Made by a program: the position numbers and the translations under genes. This document shows, piece after piece, positions 17,257 to 25,400 of a DNA stretch of 59,471 nucleotides; positions within the stretch are counted from its first letter, which is position 1, and the number at the start of each line of letters is the position of its first letter. A model generated the notes under the pieces. It was given only the letters and a program-made list of their open reading frames with translations, was not told where the DNA came from and did no database searches. Source of the DNA: an uncultured Roseateles sp. (GTDB lineage Bacteria; Pseudomonadota; Gammaproteobacteria; Burkholderiales; Burkholderiaceae_C). Where the stretch lies: positions 1-59,471 of the forward strand of contig NZ_CAMFJS010000031.1 in NCBI RefSeq assembly GCF_945956965.1. The letters run 5' to 3'.

Positions 17257-18936
17257 ATGGACGACACTCTCTTCGCATCGACCTTCACGCTTTCCGCTCT
17301 GGCCTTGGCTGCGGCGGTGGCCTTGTTGCCCAAGGCCCGGGCGCGGCTGCGGCTCTCGCGCGCCAAGCATCGCTCGCTGGCCGGGCATTCGCGCATGGCC
17401 AAGCGCCTGGCTTCGCTGCTGCCCGGCTATGCTTTTGATGAGGCGCAGTTCTTCGCCTCCGACGCCGCACCCGCTGCGGTGGTGGCGCAGCGCCGCGCCG
17501 GCTTCGCCCGCTTGTGCGCTGTGCTGGCCGATCGCCATGCCAAAAGCATTGCCATGTCGGCCGCCGCGCGCGGCAGCATTTCGGATCTGCAATTCACCGG
17601 CAGCTACCGGGTGCCTTTTCCCTACAGCCCCTATTTGCGCGAACACCTCAAACTCGGCAGCTTTTTGCAAGCGGCCGATGGTGTGATGCTGGAGGATCTG
17701 GACGGCCAGTGCTTCTTTGACTTGGCTGGCTCTTACGGTGTCAATGTCTTTGGCTATGACTTCTACCGCAGCTGTGTGGATGAGGGCATGGCCCTGACCC
17801 ATGCGCTGGGCCCGGTGCTCGGCGCCTATCACCCTTGCGTGCTGGAAAACGTTGAGAAGCTCAAGGCCATCTCGGGGCTGGACGAGGTGTCCTTCCATAT
17901 GTCGGGCACCGAGGCGGTGATGCAGGCAGTGCGCCTGGCTCGTTACCACACCGGGCGCCGCCATCTGGTGCGCTTTTGCGGGGCGTATCACGGCTGGTGG
18001 GAGGATGTGCAGCCGGGCCCCGGCAACCCCTTGCCGCCGCGCGAAACCTATACCTTGAAGGACATGGACGAGCGCAGCCTGAATGTGCTGCGCACCCGCC
18101 GCGACATCGCCTGCGTGCTGGTCAACCCGCTGCAGGGCTTGCATCCCAACAAGGGCGCGCCGGGGGATTCGTCCCTGCTGGACAGCGGCCGCAGCGCCGG
18201 CTTCGACCGCGCCGCCTACACCGCCTGGCTGAAGCGCTTGCGTGAGGTGTGCACCGAGCGCGGCATCGTGCTGATTTTTGACGAGGTGTTTCTGGGCTTC
18301 CGCCTGGCCAAGGGCGGCGCGCAAGATTACTTCGGCGTGCGCGCCGATATGGTCACCTACGGCAAGACCTTGGGTGGCGGCCTGCCGGTGGGTGTGGTGT
18401 GCGGGCGTGCTGATTTGATGAAACGCTTCCGCGAGGAGCGGCCCGCTGACATCTGCTTTGCGCGCGGCACCTTCAATGCGCATCCCTATGTGATGGGGGC
18501 GATGAATGTCTTTTTGCGCCGATTGGAAGAGCCCGCTGTCCAGGCCATTTACGCCCAGGCCGATGGCCTGTGGGATGCGCGCGCCGCGAGCTTCAACCAG
18601 GTGCTGGCCGAGGCCGGCTTGCCGCTCAAAGTGGCGCATCTGCAATCGGTCTGGACGCTCAGCTACACCCAGCCTTCGCGCCATAACTGGATGCTGCAGT
18701 TCTATTTGCGTGAACAAGGTTTGCTTTTGAGTTGGGTGGGAACGGGCCGCTTCATCTTCAGCCTCAACTACACGGATGCCGACTTCGAAGTCGTGCTGCA
18801 ACGCTTTGTGGCCGCCGCCCGCAGCATGCAGGCCGATGGCTGGTGGTGGCAGGACAGCGGCTTAAGCAATAAGAGCATCCGCCGCGCCGTGCTGCGCGAA
18901 ACCCTGGCGCGCAAGTGGCAGGAGTTGCTGGGTTGA
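17257..18936 (+). CDS. Membrane-anchored class III PLP-dependent aminotransferase
   Basis: 559 residues. A hydrophobic helix at about 7-25 is followed by a basic stretch and an additional domain of about 100 residues before the catalytic fold. Class III (glutamate-1-semialdehyde aminomutase-like) marks are HMSGTEAVMQAVRLAR (215-230), GAYHGWW (242-248), FDEVFLGFR (Asp342) and the PLP lysine in TYGKTLGGGLPVG (Lys370). About 60 residues of C-terminal extension follow the fold. It is divergent from psd across 61 bases, so a shared control region is likely. The amino acceptor is unknown; the context suggests a lipid or ethanolamine-type headgroup, as inference only. HemL itself lacks the anchor and is shorter. 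Confidence 0.85.
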   Translation: MDDTLFASTFTLSALALAAAVALLPKARARLRLSRAKHRSLAGHSRMAKRLASLLPGYAFDEAQFFASDAAPAAVVAQRRAGFARLCAVLADRHAKSIAMSAAARGSISDLQFTGSYRVPFPYSPYLREHLKLGSFLQAADGVMLEDLDGQCFFDLAGSYGVNVFGYDFYRSCVDEGMALTHALGPVLGAYHPCVLENVEKLKAISGLDEVSFHMSGTEAVMQAVRLARYHTGRRHLVRFCGAYHGWWEDVQPGPGNPLPPRETYTLKDMDERSLNVLRTRRDIACVLVNPLQGLHPNKGAPGDSSLLDSGRSAGFDRAAYTAWLKRLREVCTERGIVLIFDEVFLGFRLAKGGAQDYFGVRADMVTYGKTLGGGLPVGVVCGRADLMKRFREERPADICFARGTFNAHPYVMGAMNVFLRRLEEPAVQAIYAQADGLWDARAASFNQVLAEAGLPLKVAHLQSVWTLSYTQPSRHNWMLQFYLREQGLLLSWVGTGRFIFSLNYTDADFEVVLQRFVAAARSMQADGWWWQDSGLSNKSIRRAVLRETLARKWQELLG

Positions 18937-18964
18937 TGTGGATCTGACGCTGCGCTGAACAGAT

Positions 18965-18993
18965 GGCCCGCAGGATCTGCGGGCCTTCTTTTT
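18965..18993 (+). terminator. Rho-independent terminator of the aminotransferase gene
   Basis: A 9-bp stem (GGCCCGCAG with CTGCGGGCC), 3-base loop, then TTCTTTTT. It starts 29 bases after the stop codon and is the clearest intrinsic terminator in the window. Confidence 0.88.
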
Positions 18994-19047
18994 GCCGGCG
19001 GGCTGGCGGCCCCAAAAGAGGCCGAGCAGCCTGCGCCAGACTCGCCT

Positions 19048-19659
19048 TCAGGCGTGTGGCTTCACATGCCCCATCGGGTCGATCAACTCACCGCGCAGCA
19101 GATACAGCGGCGCCTTGTGATACAGATAGATGTCGTGGAAGGGGTCGGTGATGATCTTGATCGCCCAGGCCAGGCCGGTCATGAAGCTCTGCTGCACCCA
19201 CAGCTGCAACACGCGGAACAGCAGGCCCGTCACGCCCAGCGACAGCCAGGCGATGCCCACATCGTGGATGAAGCCTTGGAAGTCGTGCGCGGGTTCGATC
19301 AAGCCGAACAGCGAGGGTTGCAGCCACAGCACGGCTGGCAGCGCCACCCACACGGCCAGCAGCACGATCTTGCGGCGGATGTTGTAGCCGATCTTGATTT
19401 CTTCCTTGTACTCGTCGGTGGCTTGGTTGACTTCGTCGTAGCCGCGCGGCTCGAAGAAGAAGTGCCCCGCCTGGCGGCTGGTCATGGACACACACCAGGC
19501 CAGCAAGGCCGCCTTGGCCGGGTCGCTGAACAGCAGCCCGTAGCTGATCAGAAAGCAGATGGCGCTGAGCAAATGCAGGCTTTGATTGATGCGGCTGTGG
19601 TGGTAGTAGCGGTGATCGTCCCAGCGCTGCACAGCAAGAGTGTTCAACAGTTCCTTCAC
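19048..19659 (-). CDS. Integral membrane protein of unknown function
   Basis: 203 residues with about four transmembrane segments (near 28-45, 47-60, 97-115 and 135-155). A conserved-looking motif SRQAGHFFFEPRGYDEVN sits between segments 2 and 3, and IIGHxxFE-like spacing vaguely recalls DUF962/Mpo1-type proteins, but I cannot assign it firmly. The N-terminus contains HRYYHHSRINQSLHLL. It is convergent with the aminotransferase gene and divergent from the GT4 glycosyltransferase gene. The lipid-gene setting suggests, without proof, a role in membrane lipid metabolism. ATG at 19657-19659 is the only start that includes the first helix. Confidence 0.75.
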   Translation of the reverse strand: MKELLNTLAVQRWDDHRYYHHSRINQSLHLLSAICFLISYGLLFSDPAKAALLAWCVSMTSRQAGHFFFEPRGYDEVNQATDEYKEEIKIGYNIRRKIVLLAVWVALPAVLWLQPSLFGLIEPAHDFQGFIHDVGIAWLSLGVTGLLFRVLQLWVQQSFMTGLAWAIKIITDPFHDIYLYHKAPLYLLRGELIDPMGHVKPHA

Positions 19660-19765
19660 GTTCAGACCTCGAGATGGGGGTGAATCGCCGCCCCGGGCTG
19701 GGCCGGCGTGACGCGATGGTGACGAAGCCGCATGAAAATTGCGTGACGATGGCCGGCTGCGCCCC

Positions 19766-19795
19766 TTGTCATCGAGCTTGTCATCGAACTGTTAT
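19766..19795 (+). promoter_or_regulatory. Pho-box-like direct repeats before the GT4 gene
   Basis: Three heptamers TTGTCAT (19766), TTGTCAT (19778) and CTGTTAT (19789) lie at 12- and 11-base intervals; the first two are part of a 12-bp tandem repeat. PhoB boxes are CTGTCAT-type heptamers repeated every 11 bases. TATGCA at 19793 could act as a -10. The first interval is one base too long for a classical box, so this is tentative. Confidence 0.4.
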
Positions 19796-19809
19796 GCAAG
19801 CCGGTCAGG

Positions 19810-21081
19810 ATGCGAGGCATGAACAGCCGCAACGCGCAACTCCATCCCGTGGCCGACAGCATCGAGGTCAGCCATCTGCCTGCGGCGCGACGTTCGCTGC
19901 GCATCGCCTTCGTCACCGAGACCTATCCGCCCGAGGTCAATGGCGTGGCCATGACCATCGCGCGCATCGTCGAGGGCCTGCACCGGCGCAACCACGATGT
20001 TCAGCTGATCCGGCCGCGCCAGGACGCGGCCGATGCGGCCGAGCGCAGCCCGCGCTTTCACGAGGTCTTGATGCGCGGCTTGCCCATCCCGCGCTACCCC
20101 AATCTGCGCATGGGCGTGCCGTCCAAACGGGCGCTGGTGCAGCTGTGGTCACTGCAGCGGCCGGATGTGGTGCACATCGCGACCGAGGGCGCCCTGGGTT
20201 GGTCCGCGCTGCAAGCGGCACTGCATTTGAAGCTGCCGGTGTGCTCAGACTTCCGCACCAACTTCCATGCCTACAGCCGCCACTACGGCATTGGCTGGTT
20301 GTACAAGCCCATCATGGCTTATCTGCGCAAATTCCATAACCGCACGGCCTGCACCATGGTGCCGACCGAAGCCTTGCGCCAAAGCCTGGACCAAGCCGGC
20401 TTCAAAAACCTGAGCGTGGTTTCGCGCGGTGTGGACACGCAGCAGTTCAGCCCGCTGCGGCGCAGCCAGGCTTTGCGCGAGCAATGGGGCGTGGGCCCTG
20501 ACGATCTGGTCTGCCTCTATGTGGGGCGCATCGCGCCGGAGAAAAACCTCACGACCTTGAGCGCGGCCTTCGACGCCATTGCTCGGCGCGATGCGCGCGC
20601 CAAGCTGGTGGTGGTGGGCAGCGGCCCGCAAATGCCGGAGCTGCAAGCGCGCCACCCGAACGCCATCTTTGCCGGACAGCGCAAGGGGGAAGACCTGGCG
20701 GCGCATTACGCCTCGGCCGATCTCTTCTTGTTCCCCAGCCTGACCGAGACCTTTGGCAACGTCACCACCGAGGCCATGGCCAGCGGCCTGGCGGTACTGG
20801 CTTTTGACTACGCCGCCGCCGCGCAACTGATCCGCAAGGGCGAGAACGGTTTGCTCGTGCCCATCGACGACGCGGCCGGCTTTGTGCAAGCCGCCGTGGC
20901 TGCTGCGGCCGATTTGGCCGTCTGCCGCGCCTTGGGTGTGCAGGCCTTCGAGACGGCCCGGGCGCTGGACTGGAGCAGCATCATTGCCCGCTTTGAGGGC
21001 GTGCTGGAAGCGGTGATGCAGCGCGCGGCGCTGCCCCAGGGCCACACGCCGCTGGCGCTGGGTGAGCGCCATTCGGCTTGA
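19810..21081 (+). CDS. GT4 family glycosyltransferase (MgtA/SqdX-like)
   Basis: 423 residues, GT-B fold. The N-terminal domain starts at SLRIAFVTETYPPEVNGVAMT, the typical GT4 opening with the Gly loop. The C-terminal nucleotide-sugar domain has LYVGRIAPEKNL and the EX7E-type segment SLTETFGNVTTEAMASGLAVLAFD. Relatives include diacylglycerol glycosyltransferases and mannosyltransferases that make membrane glycolipids. No sugar or acceptor can be read from sequence. ATG at 19810 or 19819 are both possible; about 28 residues precede the domain. It stands alone, with Pho-like repeats ending only 14 bases upstream, which would imply a very short leader if that promoter is real. Confidence 0.85.
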   Translation: MRGMNSRNAQLHPVADSIEVSHLPAARRSLRIAFVTETYPPEVNGVAMTIARIVEGLHRRNHDVQLIRPRQDAADAAERSPRFHEVLMRGLPIPRYPNLRMGVPSKRALVQLWSLQRPDVVHIATEGALGWSALQAALHLKLPVCSDFRTNFHAYSRHYGIGWLYKPIMAYLRKFHNRTACTMVPTEALRQSLDQAGFKNLSVVSRGVDTQQFSPLRRSQALREQWGVGPDDLVCLYVGRIAPEKNLTTLSAAFDAIARRDARAKLVVVGSGPQMPELQARHPNAIFAGQRKGEDLAAHYASADLFLFPSLTETFGNVTTEAMASGLAVLAFDYAAAAQLIRKGENGLLVPIDDAAGFVQAAVAAAADLAVCRALGVQAFETARALDWSSIIARFEGVLEAVMQRAALPQGHTPLALGERHSA

Positions 21082-21134
21082 TGGTGGCCGACCCTCGGCC
21101 GGCGCTCATTCAACCTTTTCTGAGACCTGTCTCT

Positions 21135-21716
21135 TCAGGGCTTCAGACCCAGCGCGGTCCAGCCCTCAAGCCCCAGCTTTTCCAGGGTCTGCATATTGGC
21201 CTCGTAAATCGCATCGGTATCGGCCATGGTCTCGGTGGCGCGGGCGATGCTGCTTTCACGCAGCAGGTGCAGGGTGGGGTAGGGCGAGCGGTTGGTGTAG
21301 TTGCTGATGTCGTCCGGCTCGGTGCCGGCGAATTGGTACTGCGGGTGGAAGCTGGCGATCTGCAGCTCACCGGCCAGCTCCAGGTCTTCCACCAGCGCAT
21401 CGGCGGCGCCGAGGAAATCGTTGAAGTCGAGGAAATCGGTCAGCACCTGCGGGTGGATCAGAACGGTGGTTTCGATCTCATCCGGGTCGGCGCGGTTCAG
21501 GGCCAGCAGTTCACGGGCCAGTTCCTTGAGTAAGTCCTCGGGCGTGCTGGCGGTGCTGACCACATAGCGCAGGCGATTGTTGACATGCACGCTCTTGGCG
21601 AAGGGGCAGAGGTTGAGGCCGATGACGGCCTTCTCCAGCCAGAACTGGGTGTCTTGCTGAACCTGGCTGGGCGCCGGGGTGGTCATCTCGGTGTTGTTGT
21701 CGTTACTGCTGTTCAT
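21135..21716 (-). CDS. DUF1415 domain protein
   Basis: 193 residues. Conserved DUF1415 features are TQFWLEKAVIGLNLCPFAKSVHVNNRLRYVVS near the N-terminus, IHPQVLTDFLDFNDFL, and IASFHPQYQFAGTEPDDISNYTNRSPYPTLHLLRE. The family is widespread in proteobacteria and has no established function. A single Cys in LCPFA is conserved in the family. The predicted protein is cytoplasmic with no signal peptide. Its start overlaps the 3' end of the upstream metallopeptidase gene by 14 bases, so the two are probably co-transcribed. Confidence 0.9.
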   Translation of the reverse strand: MNSSNDNNTEMTTPAPSQVQQDTQFWLEKAVIGLNLCPFAKSVHVNNRLRYVVSTASTPEDLLKELARELLALNRADPDEIETTVLIHPQVLTDFLDFNDFLGAADALVEDLELAGELQIASFHPQYQFAGTEPDDISNYTNRSPYPTLHLLRESSIARATETMADTDAIYEANMQTLEKLGLEGWTALGLKP

Positions 21717-22815
21717 CTGAATTCAAACCATTCAATGCCTGCTGGGCCACCTCAAAAGCTTGGCGCAGCAGGGCTTGTTGCCATTCGGGGGTATCGACGT
21801 AAAAGGCGTCGCGGAGTTGTTGTTTGATTTGGCGCGCCAGCGCCGGGTCGGCCTGCGGATTGGCTTCCAGCCAATGGTCGGCGCGCAAAGCCCTAATGGT
21901 CTCGGCCCAAGGCACCGTGCCGAACTCCAGCGCGATGCCGGTGTAACGGGCCTGCGGGCAGGTTTGCTGGATCACCGACCACATCAGGCCTTGCAGCGGC
22001 GCGGCACTGGCGCTGCCATCCGCCATCGAAGTGACTTCGCCGCCCCACCAGGCCCGGGCGCGGGCCAGCGCCGCCGTGTCGGCGTCGGGCCCGGCGAAGA
22101 TGCGCTCGCCGTGGCCGCAAGGCCCCAGGCCGGTGTGCAGGTCGATCCAGGCGATGTCTTGGGTGTGCTGGCCTTGTTCACTCAGCACATGGCGCAGGGT
22201 TTGCTGGCTCCAGGTGGGCGCGTGGCCGCCGTAGAACAGGCCCAGCTCATGCGTGTATTGGCCGGCGGTGACGGCTTTTTGCAAGCCGGCCTGGCCGTGG
22301 CGGGCGGCGTAGTCGGCCAAGACGGCTTCGTCAGCGGCACTGGGCGGCCAATGGGTGGGCAGCAAGGCGTTGGCAATTTCTTCGTAGCCGGCGTTATGCG
22401 GCAGCGGCTGGTGGTGGGCGAAGTCGTGGAAGTTGCGGTTCAGGTCCACCCCTTCTTGCGTGACCCGCCGCCACCAGGAAAAGCCATAGGGGTTGAGGGC
22501 GTGCAAATACAGCACCGCCAAGTCCGGCTGCGCTTGCACGGCGGCCAGCCACGGCGCGTCGCTCAGCAAAGCGGTTTGCAGGGCCGAGCCGCAAAAGCCT
22601 TCCACCCCGTGGCAGGCGCTGCTGATGATCAGCAGGCGTTTGGCCTTGGCCGGCCCCTGGCGCAGCACGTCCAGCGCCAGGCGCTCGCCGTCGCGGCCCA
22701 GCAGGGGGTGCCAGTGTGGCTCCACATCCAGGCCGGCAGCGTCCGCCGCGGTCAGGAACTTGGCCCTGGCCTCGACATAGCTTTGCGAGAAAAACTGCTG
22801 GGCTGTGCTGTCCAT
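21703..22815 (-). CDS. M14-family (DUF2817) metallopeptidase
   Basis: 370 residues. The opening FFSQSYVEARAKFLTAADAAG, the metal-binding-type ACHGVEGFCGSA (His and Glu), GVDLNRNF, a second ligand in WIDLHTGLGPCGHGE and the late EFGTVPW match DUF2817 proteins of the M14 zinc carboxypeptidase clan. It has no signal peptide, so a cytoplasmic role in trimming peptides or N-acyl amino acids is likely, with unknown substrate. I chose ATG 22815; the upstream frame to 22872 overlaps the M20 gene. It lies 11 bases after the M20 hydrolase gene and runs into the DUF1415 gene. Confidence 0.87.
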   Translation of the reverse strand: MDSTAQQFFSQSYVEARAKFLTAADAAGLDVEPHWHPLLGRDGERLALDVLRQGPAKAKRLLIISSACHGVEGFCGSALQTALLSDAPWLAAVQAQPDLAVLYLHALNPYGFSWWRRVTQEGVDLNRNFHDFAHHQPLPHNAGYEEIANALLPTHWPPSAADEAVLADYAARHGQAGLQKAVTAGQYTHELGLFYGGHAPTWSQQTLRHVLSEQGQHTQDIAWIDLHTGLGPCGHGERIFAGPDADTAALARARAWWGGEVTSMADGSASAAPLQGLMWSVIQQTCPQARYTGIALEFGTVPWAETIRALRADHWLEANPQADPALARQIKQQLRDAFYVDTPEWQQALLRQAFEVAQQALNGLNSDEQQ

Positions 22816-22826
22816 GCGGCGGCGCT

Positions 22827-24023
22827 TCAGGCGCGTGGCTTGGCCAGCCAGGCTTCGGCCAGCTTGACCCACATGCTGCCGCCCAGGGGAATCAGCTCGT
22901 CATTGAAGTCATAGCTGGGGTTGTGCAGCATGCAAGGGCCCATGCCGTGGCCGCCAACGCGGTGGCTGCCGTCGCCATTGCCGATCAGGAAATAGCAGCC
23001 AGGGATCTGCTGCAAAAAGAAGCTGAAGTCCTCGGCACCCATGGTGGGCTCGAACTCCTGCACATTGGCGGGGCCGACCAGCTCGCTGAGCAGCTCGCGC
23101 GCGAACTCGGTCTCATTGGCATGGTTGATGGTGGGTGGGTAGTTGCGCTTGAAGCTGAATTCGCAGCTCAGCTCAAAGGCTTCGGCCGTGCTCAGCGCCA
23201 CTTGTTTCATGCGCCGCTCGATCAGGTCCAGAGTTTCCAGCGTGAAGGTGCGCACCGTGCCTTCGATCACACAGGAGTCCGGGATCACATTGGTGGCCTC
23301 GCCCGCGTGGATGGTGGTGACTGAAATCACCCCGGCATCGATGGGTCGCTTGTTGCGGGTGATGATGGTCTGGAAGGCCTGCACCATCTGGCAGGCCGCC
23401 GGCACCGGGTCCAGGCCCAGATGCGGCATGGCCGCGTGCGCGCCCTTGCCGCGCAGGGTGATGAAGAACTCATTGCTGGAGGCGAAGACTGGCCCGCTCT
23501 TGAGCGCGAACTGGCCCGCCGCCATGCCCGGCCAGTTGTGGGCGCCGAAGATGGCCTCCATCGGGAATTGCTGGAACAGGCCGTCCTTGATCATCTCGCG
23601 GGCGCCGCCGCCACCCTCTTCGGCGGGCTGGAAGACCAGATAGATGGTGCCGTCGAAATTGCGGTGTTTGGCCAGATGCTGGGCCGCCGACAAAAGCATG
23701 GCGGTGTGGCCGTCATGCCCGCAAGCGTGCATCTTGCCGGGGAAGGTGCTGGCGTGCGCGAACTTGTTGTGCTCGGTCATCGGCAGCGCATCAATGTCCG
23801 CGCGCAGGCCCACGGCACGATTGGATGTGCCGTTCTTGACGATGCCCACCACGCCGGTCTTGCCCAGGCCGCGATGCACCGGGATGCCCCATTCCGTCAG
23901 CGCCTTGGCGATCAGGTTGGCGGTGCGCTCTTCCTGAAAGCACAGCTCGGGGTGGGCGTGGATATCGCGCCGCAGGGTGGCAATGCCGGCGGCATTTTGA
24001 AGAATGTCGTTGATCAGTTTCAT
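22827..24023 (-). CDS. M20-family amidohydrolase (hippurate hydrolase-like)
   Basis: 398 residues. Diagnostic blocks are LRRDIHAHPELCFQEERTA, LRADIDALPMTE, MHACGHDGHTAMLL (metal-binding Cys/His), FQPAEEGGGGAREM (catalytic Glu-Glu) and the late MGAEDFSFFLQ. Members of this subfamily hydrolyse N-acyl amino acids, for example hippurate, indole-acetyl conjugates or N-acetyl-diaminopimelate. The dimerisation domain (about 185-300) includes GKGAHAAMPHLGLDP. It is cytoplasmic and the first gene of a likely three-gene unit with the M14 peptidase and DUF1415 genes. The exact substrate is not readable. Confidence 0.92.
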   Translation of the reverse strand: MKLINDILQNAAGIATLRRDIHAHPELCFQEERTANLIAKALTEWGIPVHRGLGKTGVVGIVKNGTSNRAVGLRADIDALPMTEHNKFAHASTFPGKMHACGHDGHTAMLLSAAQHLAKHRNFDGTIYLVFQPAEEGGGGAREMIKDGLFQQFPMEAIFGAHNWPGMAAGQFALKSGPVFASSNEFFITLRGKGAHAAMPHLGLDPVPAACQMVQAFQTIITRNKRPIDAGVISVTTIHAGEATNVIPDSCVIEGTVRTFTLETLDLIERRMKQVALSTAEAFELSCEFSFKRNYPPTINHANETEFARELLSELVGPANVQEFEPTMGAEDFSFFLQQIPGCYFLIGNGDGSHRVGGHGMGPCMLHNPSYDFNDELIPLGGSMWVKLAEAWLAKPRA

Positions 24024-24128
24024 GGCGTGCTGCTCGCGGCTAATCGAGCGGGCAGTTTACGCGCCTTGACCGCGCCAGCGGGGCGAGCTGCGCATCGCCC
24101 CGGGCGTCTTGAAGGGTCTATGAGCAGA

Positions 24129-25286
24129 TCAGCGCTTCACCCGGCCGTCGCCGGTCAGCATGGACAGCTCAACAAAGTTCGAGCCGACATGGTCTTGCGC
24201 ACTGAACTTGACGCGGAAGCCACCGGCATTGAAGTCGCGCATGCCTTCCAGCGCATTGACCAAACCTTCGCGGCTGGGCTTGGCGCCCATGCGGCGCAGG
24301 CCTTCGGTGAAGACCTTGGCGGCCAGAAAGCCTTCCATCGCGGTGTAGTTGGGTTTGCCCTCACCGCCGGCCTTTTGCAAGGCGGCTTGGTACTCGGCCA
24401 CCACGCCGGTGGCCTGACCCATGGGGTAAGGCATCACTTGGCTGACCACCACGCCGTTGGCGTCCTTGCCCAACTCATCCGACAGGGCTTGGGTGCCAAC
24501 GAAGGAGACGTTGTAGAACACGCCGCCGTAGCCGGCCTTGCGCGCTTCACGGATGAAGGCGGCGCAGCTCTTGTAGGCGCTGACCATCACGATGCCGTCG
24601 GGGTGCTGGCCTTGCACCAAGGCCTTCACCGCCTTGGCCACATCGACCGAGTTACGTTCCACCGTGGCCACGGCCAAGGGCTCGAGACTCTGGTGCTTGA
24701 GCGCGCGCTGCACGCCGCTCAGACCGGCTTGGCCGTAGGCGTCGTTTTGGTGGAAGACCGAGATGCGCTTGAGGCCCAGCTGGGTCAGCTGATTGACGAT
24801 CAGCGCGGTTTCGTCGAAGTAAGAGGCGCGCAGATGGAAGACCCAGCGGCTCATAGGGTCGCGCAAAGACTGTGCACCGGTCAGGGGCGCGAAGAAGGGA
24901 ATCTTGTGCTGGTTGACCAAGGGCAGGGCGGCCAGCGAGGTGGGCGTGCCCACATAGCCGAAGAGCGCGAACACCTCGTCGTTGATGAACTTCTCGGTAT
25001 TGGCTTTGCAGCGCTCGGGCTCGTAGCCATCGTCCATGGAGCGCAGCACCACCGGCAGGCCGCCGACGCCGCCGGAGGAGTTGAGCGCGTCAAAGTACAG
25101 CTTGGCGCCGGCTTGCATCTGCAAACCGAGCTGAGCGGCCGGGCCAGTCAAGGGCGCGGATTGGCCCAGCACGATGGCGCGACGCTCGTCGGCACGCAGC
25201 CAGTCGGCCGCGCTCAAGCTGCCCAGGCCCAGCATGCCTTGCAGGCCATATTGCAGATAGCGTCGTCGTTGCAAGCTTGTTGTCAT
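24129..25286 (-). CDS. Orphan ABC-type branched-chain-amino-acid-like substrate-binding protein
   Basis: 385 residues of the periplasmic-binding fold type I (LivK/urea/amide-binding) group: IVLGQSAPLTGPAAQLGLQMQAGAKLYFDALN at the start of the mature part, then GGLPVVLRSMDDGYEPERC, FFAPLTGAQSLRDP and GVFYNVSFVGTQALSDELG. The N-terminus SLQRRRYLQYGLQGMLGLG has a twin-arginine-like RRRYL motif before a hydrophobic stretch, so Tat export is possible. ATG 25286 is chosen; the longer frame is upstream noise. No permease or ATPase gene adjoins it, so it is either an orphan receptor or works with components encoded elsewhere. The ligand is unknown. Confidence 0.88.
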   Translation of the reverse strand: MTTSLQRRRYLQYGLQGMLGLGSLSAADWLRADERRAIVLGQSAPLTGPAAQLGLQMQAGAKLYFDALNSSGGVGGLPVVLRSMDDGYEPERCKANTEKFINDEVFALFGYVGTPTSLAALPLVNQHKIPFFAPLTGAQSLRDPMSRWVFHLRASYFDETALIVNQLTQLGLKRISVFHQNDAYGQAGLSGVQRALKHQSLEPLAVATVERNSVDVAKAVKALVQGQHPDGIVMVSAYKSCAAFIREARKAGYGGVFYNVSFVGTQALSDELGKDANGVVVSQVMPYPMGQATGVVAEYQAALQKAGGEGKPNYTAMEGFLAAKVFTEGLRRMGAKPSREGLVNALEGMRDFNAGGFRVKFSAQDHVGSNFVELSMLTGDGRVKR

Positions 25287-25400
25287 TTTTGATGGATGGT
25301 CTGGTGGTGCAGGGGAGGATTGGCGCGTATTTTGATCGCAGCACAGGCCGCGCCCGGCTTGCCGCCGATGCAGCGCGCAGCTTTGTGCAATAGTTGGCGC

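Noticed and set aside
21760-22914. 384-codon plus-strand frame opposite the M14 and M20 genes
   Set aside because: It spans two minus-strand genes with intact motifs and has no domain itself.
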